This document shows positions 9,570 through 11,471 of a stretch of DNA of 11,471 bases, piece by piece. Position 1 is the first letter of the stretch, and each line of letters opens with the position of its first letter. Below the pieces are notes generated by a model. It was not told where the DNA came from. It saw nothing but the letters and a program-made list of their open reading frames with translations, and searched no databases. The position numbers and the translations under genes were made by a program. The DNA comes from Anaerolineales bacterium (lineage in GTDB: Bacteria; Chloroflexota; Anaerolineae; Anaerolineales; E44-bin32): the NCBI GenBank assembly GCA_011772595.1, contig WVZH01000002.1, positions 1 through 11,471 on the forward strand. The letters are read 5' to 3'.

Positions 9570-9586
9570 TATCGACGAAGTCGATA
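9570..9586. repeat. Perfect 7-bp inverted repeat (TATCGAC-GAA-GTCGATA), operator-like
   Basis: Two perfect 7-bp arms flank a 3-bp spacer in the intergenic region between the divergent synthase and DUF166 genes. If the promoter at 9534-9562 is real, the repeat covers about +1 to +17 of its transcript, a typical place for a dimeric repressor to bind. As RNA it would also make a short hairpin, but with no T-tract. It lies about 70 bp upstream of the synthase promoter and could influence both directions. No regulator gene is present in the window. Confidence 0.4.
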
Positions 9587-9707
9587 AGAATATACAGGAT
9601 AATTCTAAGATTTCGCCATGGTCGAATTGACAAACCCAGACCTGTCAGTTGGCTGCCATTGAACGAGCGCGGCTTAAATATAAAACGATTTCCAGGATAG
9701 ACCAATC

Positions 9708-10469
9708 ATGCGCATCCTCGCAATCATCTCGGGTGAATACGGTCGCAGGCACGTCGACAACCTTCAAACCCACGGACCCCCTAATTGGGAGATCGAAATC
9801 TGGCAGGCTCCAGCGGTGCTACCGCCGGTGATCGATTATCCGGAGGATTATCTTCCCGAAAGCCTACCTTCCGCATCTCTGGTGCTCTCATTCGCAGAGC
9901 ACCGCGGCGTTGCGGAACTCATCCCCGAGATCGCCAAGATGGTTGCAGCCCAAGCCGTGATCGCCGCTGTTGACAATGAAGCATGGCTGCCTCGCGGTTT
10001 AGCACGGCAGCTACGCGGTTGGCTGGAAGACATGGGCGTTGCCTGCGTGACACCGAAACCCCTATGCTCATTGGCCGAGATGGATTACAGTATCGCACGC
10101 AATACACGCATCGCCTATGATCATCCCCTGATCAAGGAATTCGCCCGTCACTTCGGGCAACCTGCGCTGGATCTTGCTATTGATCCGCAGTCCAGGATCG
10201 TCCACTCTGTCGAGGTCCAGCGAGACGCGGTGTGCGGTTGCGCACGTTACGTCGCAGAGCACCTGGTGGGCATTCACGTCGATGAGGCTGAGGAGAAAGC
10301 AGGATTGTTGCACCACCACTTCCCCTGTATGGCTGCCATGGGGAAGGACTCCGACTACGGCGACACGCTGATGCACATTTCCGGCAATCTGCTCAAGGAC
10401 AACGTGGGTGAGCAGGTCAAACCTTTCAAACAAGTCCAATACCTGAGACCCGCCGGTCACAGCGAGTAA
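9708..10469 (+). CDS. DUF166 family protein (cysteine form), function unknown
   Basis: The 253-residue product resembles the DUF166 family, which some databases label 'thymidylate synthase' without good support. The N-terminus (MRILAIISGEYGRR) looks like the first strand and loop of a Rossmann-like fold, and residues 57-125 continue an alternating strand/helix pattern. The C-terminal half has the family signature: a VEVQRDAVCGCARYVAEHL stretch with C176 and C178, then AEEKAGLLHHHFPC with H202-H204 and C207. C113 and C120 are further cysteines. Close Cys and His residues suggest metal or redox chemistry, but this is inference. I recall that some relatives are annotated as selenoproteins (DfsP); here ordinary Cys codons are used. 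There is no signal peptide or membrane segment, so it should be cytoplasmic. A weak AGGA lies about 10 nt before the ATG. It is transcribed divergently from the synthase, and no partner gene is evident. Confidence 0.8.
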   Translation: MRILAIISGEYGRRHVDNLQTHGPPNWEIEIWQAPAVLPPVIDYPEDYLPESLPSASLVLSFAEHRGVAELIPEIAKMVAAQAVIAAVDNEAWLPRGLARQLRGWLEDMGVACVTPKPLCSLAEMDYSIARNTRIAYDHPLIKEFARHFGQPALDLAIDPQSRIVHSVEVQRDAVCGCARYVAEHLVGIHVDEAEEKAGLLHHHFPCMAAMGKDSDYGDTLMHISGNLLKDNVGEQVKPFKQVQYLRPAGHSE

Positions 10470-10509
10470 GATCTCCTATCTCTTCCAACGTTTCCCCAAG
10501 CATCGAAAA

Positions 10510-10530
10510 CCCGCAGGTAAAGCCTGCGGG
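10510..10530. terminator. GC-rich hairpin after the DUF166 gene
   Basis: CCCGCAGG (10510-10517) pairs perfectly with CCTGCGGG (10523-10530) around a TAAAG loop, 41 bp after the DUF166 stop codon. The position fits a terminator for that gene, but the plus-strand tail is CCCCACAAACG rather than a T-run. On the minus strand the stem is followed by TTTTCG. The canonical orientation is therefore opposite to the gene it follows. It may act in both directions or be a dispersed intergenic palindrome. Confidence 0.45.
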
Positions 10531-10680
10531 CCCCACAAACGTTTCTAATTCATTGATCGGAAGAGGACCAAATGAAATGAGGTAGGCATATCGCTTCTCG
10601 GCTGTGCATGCTGCCCGGAGTACTCTCTAGCAGCGGTGGCTCCCACACCGCTACGTTCATCGAAAGGGTTCATTATTCGA

Positions 10681-11118
10681 ATGCAGCGTCAATACGAGCC
10701 GCAAGCGGAGCGAACTCTCGGCCGAGGATTGGGGATTGCGTCATTGCCCTTTGGGCTCCTCGCAATAACATCAAATGTAGACATCACGAACGTCATGTAC
10801 GGTTCGAATTTCGGTCCCCTCTCCCTGGTCACGCTGGTGGTCTTCGGCGCAGCGGGTTACAAGTATCTGCTGTTGCCTCTCATCGTCGCCGCCTTCTTCG
10901 ACGTCGGCCCAGGCGCGGTCCTGGCGAACGCAACCGGCGGTGTGCGTGGAGCGATCCTGGCAGCAGCTATCGGCGGCGTACTGATGATCGTGATCCAGGC
11001 CCTCGCCGTGCCCTTCGTGCTCAATACGGCAGCCGGCTTCGTCAATGCCTTCGGGGGGAACGACTTCGGATTGATCGCCATCGTCGTAGGAGGGATTGCG
11101 AGACTGTTAGGCCTATAG
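10681..11118 (+). pseudogene. C-terminal fragment of a UlaA/SgaT-type PTS IIC permease, probably a remnant
   Basis: The 145 residues from ATG 10681 are strongly hydrophobic, with about four membrane segments (roughly 17-33, 45-82, 90-112 and 128-145). The stretch NVMYGSNFGPLSLV, then LLLPLIVAAFFD (63-74), LANATGG (81-87) and RGA (89-91) follows the order of the last third of UlaA-family ascorbate permeases, including their PNAV...G, IIPGFIP.FF and FxNxxGG regions. The family is about 450 residues, so about 300 N-terminal residues are missing, and the 211 bp upstream do not supply them. A GTG at 10636 would add 15 residues without family resemblance. Ribosome binding is poor (AAAGGG 12 nt before the ATG). 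PTS IIB and IIA partners are absent here. It most likely derives from a deletion, though a short functional membrane protein cannot be excluded. The epimerase gene downstream suggests a former sugar locus. Confidence 0.6.
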
Positions 11119-11157
11119 CTCCAGACGTTGTGAATACCTAGCTCATTGGAGCGAACA

Positions 11158-11187
11158 TGAAGGGGCGCAATTCATTGCGCCCCTTCA
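11158..11187. terminator. Perfect 13-bp hairpin between the permease fragment and the epimerase gene
   Basis: TGAAGGGGCGCAA (11158-11170) pairs without mismatch with TTGCGCCCCTTCA (11175-11187) around a TTCA loop, 39 bp after the permease-fragment stop codon. The stem is very stable, but neither strand has a T-tract after it (plus tail CTATAATG). It could be a factor-assisted terminator, an RNA-protecting element or a dispersed palindrome. Its right arm touches the TATAAT box of the next gene. Confidence 0.5.
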
Positions 11188-11188
11188 C

Positions 11189-11194
11189 TATAAT
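11189..11194 (+). promoter_or_regulatory. Candidate -10 box (TATAAT) for the epimerase gene
   Basis: A perfect TATAAT sits 50 bp before the epimerase start, so transcription would begin near 11201 and leave a leader of about 44 nt. The -35 position falls inside the hairpin at 11158-11187 and has no recognisable hexamer. The -10 is not of the extended TGn type. The match is good but unsupported elsewhere. Confidence 0.3.
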
Positions 11195-11232
11195 GCGTAT
11201 GCGGTAGTCAAGGTTGTGTGCATGACGTTAAC

Positions 11233-11240
11233 AAGGAGGG
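11233..11240 (+). promoter_or_regulatory. Strong Shine-Dalgarno site that decides a TTG start
   Basis: AAGGAGGG (the core AGGAGG is 11234-11239) lies 5 nt before the TTG at 11245, ideal spacing. The nearer TTG at 11241 overlaps the site and opens a different frame with no family resemblance, so 11245 is chosen. Confidence 0.75.
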
Positions 11241-11244
11241 TTGA

Positions 11245-11471
11245 TTGCCTCAGAAGATCGGAATTCATCTTTCATTTTGGCAAACAAACTGGTCCGACGA
11301 TGTGACTCCTTTCATTGGCCATGCTCGCAAGGCTGGATTCGACGGCGTAGAATTTCCTCTTCTTCAACCGAAAACCTTCGACCTCCAGTCTGCACTGGCA
11401 ACGCTGGAAGCACACGGGATGCAGGCCACATGTGGGACTGGTTTATCCCCAGCGACCGATATCACCGCCGA
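11245..11471 (+). CDS. Sugar epimerase/isomerase of the D-tagatose 3-epimerase-like TIM-barrel family (N-terminal part, runs off the window)
   Basis: Seventy-five codons of an open frame begin at TTG behind a strong ribosome binding site. The start PQKIGIHLSFW (residues 2-12), then WSDD, then ARKAGFDGVEFPLL (27-40), and then a helix leading to HGMQATCGTGLSP (57-69) and D72 matches the first two beta-alpha units of xylose-isomerase-like TIM barrels. It most resembles ketose 3-epimerases acting on D-tagatose or D-psicose, which share the 'YW..EWS', 'GFD..E' and 'C.GL' pattern. The metal-binding Glu, Asp and His residues of the family lie further downstream and cannot be checked. Members are about 280-300 residues, so about three quarters is missing. 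UlaE-type L-xylulose-5-phosphate 3-epimerases share the fold, so a link with the UlaA-like fragment upstream is possible but unproven. Confidence 0.75.
   Translation, partial: MPQKIGIHLSFWQTNWSDDVTPFIGHARKAGFDGVEFPLLQPKTFDLQSALATLEAHGMQATCGTGLSPATDITA

Larger units (their letters stand above)
9361..9707. other. Divergent intergenic region, no gene seen
   Basis: This 347-bp stretch separates the minus-strand synthase start from the plus-strand DUF166 start. It holds the candidate promoters and inverted repeat listed separately. Its middle is more AT-rich than the flanking genes. The short open frames inside it lack convincing ribosome binding sites or recognisable products, and I see no riboswitch or RNA gene. 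Confidence 0.6.

Noticed and set aside
9627..9632. Perfect TTGACA as a -35 box for the DUF166 gene
   Set aside because: No -10-like hexamer occurs 16-18 bp downstream (TGGCTG at 17 bp).
10068..10460. Minus-strand 130-codon frame opposite the DUF166 gene
   Set aside because: It overlaps the conserved DUF166 signature region antisense, with no ribosome binding site or known family.
10632..10652. AGCGGTG...CACCGCT inverted repeat upstream of the permease fragment
   Set aside because: A 7-bp stem with a 7-nt loop and no T-tract or promoter next to it; not enough to call an element.
10608..11141. Plus-strand 177-codon frame overlapping the permease fragment
   Set aside because: The product is Arg-rich and low-complexity with no family resemblance, while the other frame of the same DNA gives a hydrophobic UlaA-like sequence.
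1..11471. CRISPR array, tRNA or rRNA genes, phage or defence genes
   Set aside because: No regularly spaced repeats, cloverleaf-like segments, conserved rRNA stretches or recognisable defence proteins were seen on either strand.

Overview
This 11.5 kb bacterial window (GC a little over half by eye) is mostly one giant minus-strand gene, positions 145-9360. It encodes a 3071-residue cyclic beta-1,2-glucan synthase with GT84, GH189-like and GH94 domains and an unusual N-terminal membrane extension. No rRNA or tRNA gene fixes the taxon. A non-proteobacterial glucan synthase, a DUF166 protein (a family I associate mainly with archaea and some anaerobic bacteria) and a D-tagatose-3-epimerase-like sugar isomerase together suggest an environmental anaerobe, perhaps Chloroflexota/Anaerolineae. 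That placement is inference only.

Layout from left to right. Positions 1-59 hold two imperfect tandem 25-bp repeats that look like the terminus of an insertion sequence whose body lies outside the window. Positions 60-144 are a short spacer after the glucan synthase stop codon. Positions 145-9360 (minus) are the glucan synthase. Positions 9361-9707 are a divergent regulatory region. It contains an extended -10 promoter for the synthase, a candidate promoter for the gene on the other side, and a perfect 17-bp inverted repeat placed where that second transcript would start. Positions 9708-10469 (plus) encode a DUF166 protein with conserved Cys and His residues. A GC-rich hairpin follows. Positions 10681-11118 (plus) encode 145 residues matching only the C-terminal third of a UlaA-type (ascorbate family) PTS IIC permease, probably a remnant. 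A perfect 13-bp-stem hairpin and a TATAAT box separate it from the start of a sugar epimerase gene at 11245, which runs off the right edge.

Functionally, the synthase would make cyclic beta-1,2-glucan from UDP-glucose at the inner membrane face and trim and cyclise it in one polypeptide. No exporter gene (NdvA/ChvA type) is visible. The DUF166 gene has no evident metabolic link to it and shares only the divergent control region. The permease fragment and the epimerase may be what is left of a carbohydrate uptake and isomerisation locus. I see no CRISPR array, phage genes, toxin-antitoxin pair or defence system. The best candidates for something under-described are the N-terminal stress-protein-like module fused to the glucan synthase and the uncharacterised DUF166 protein.
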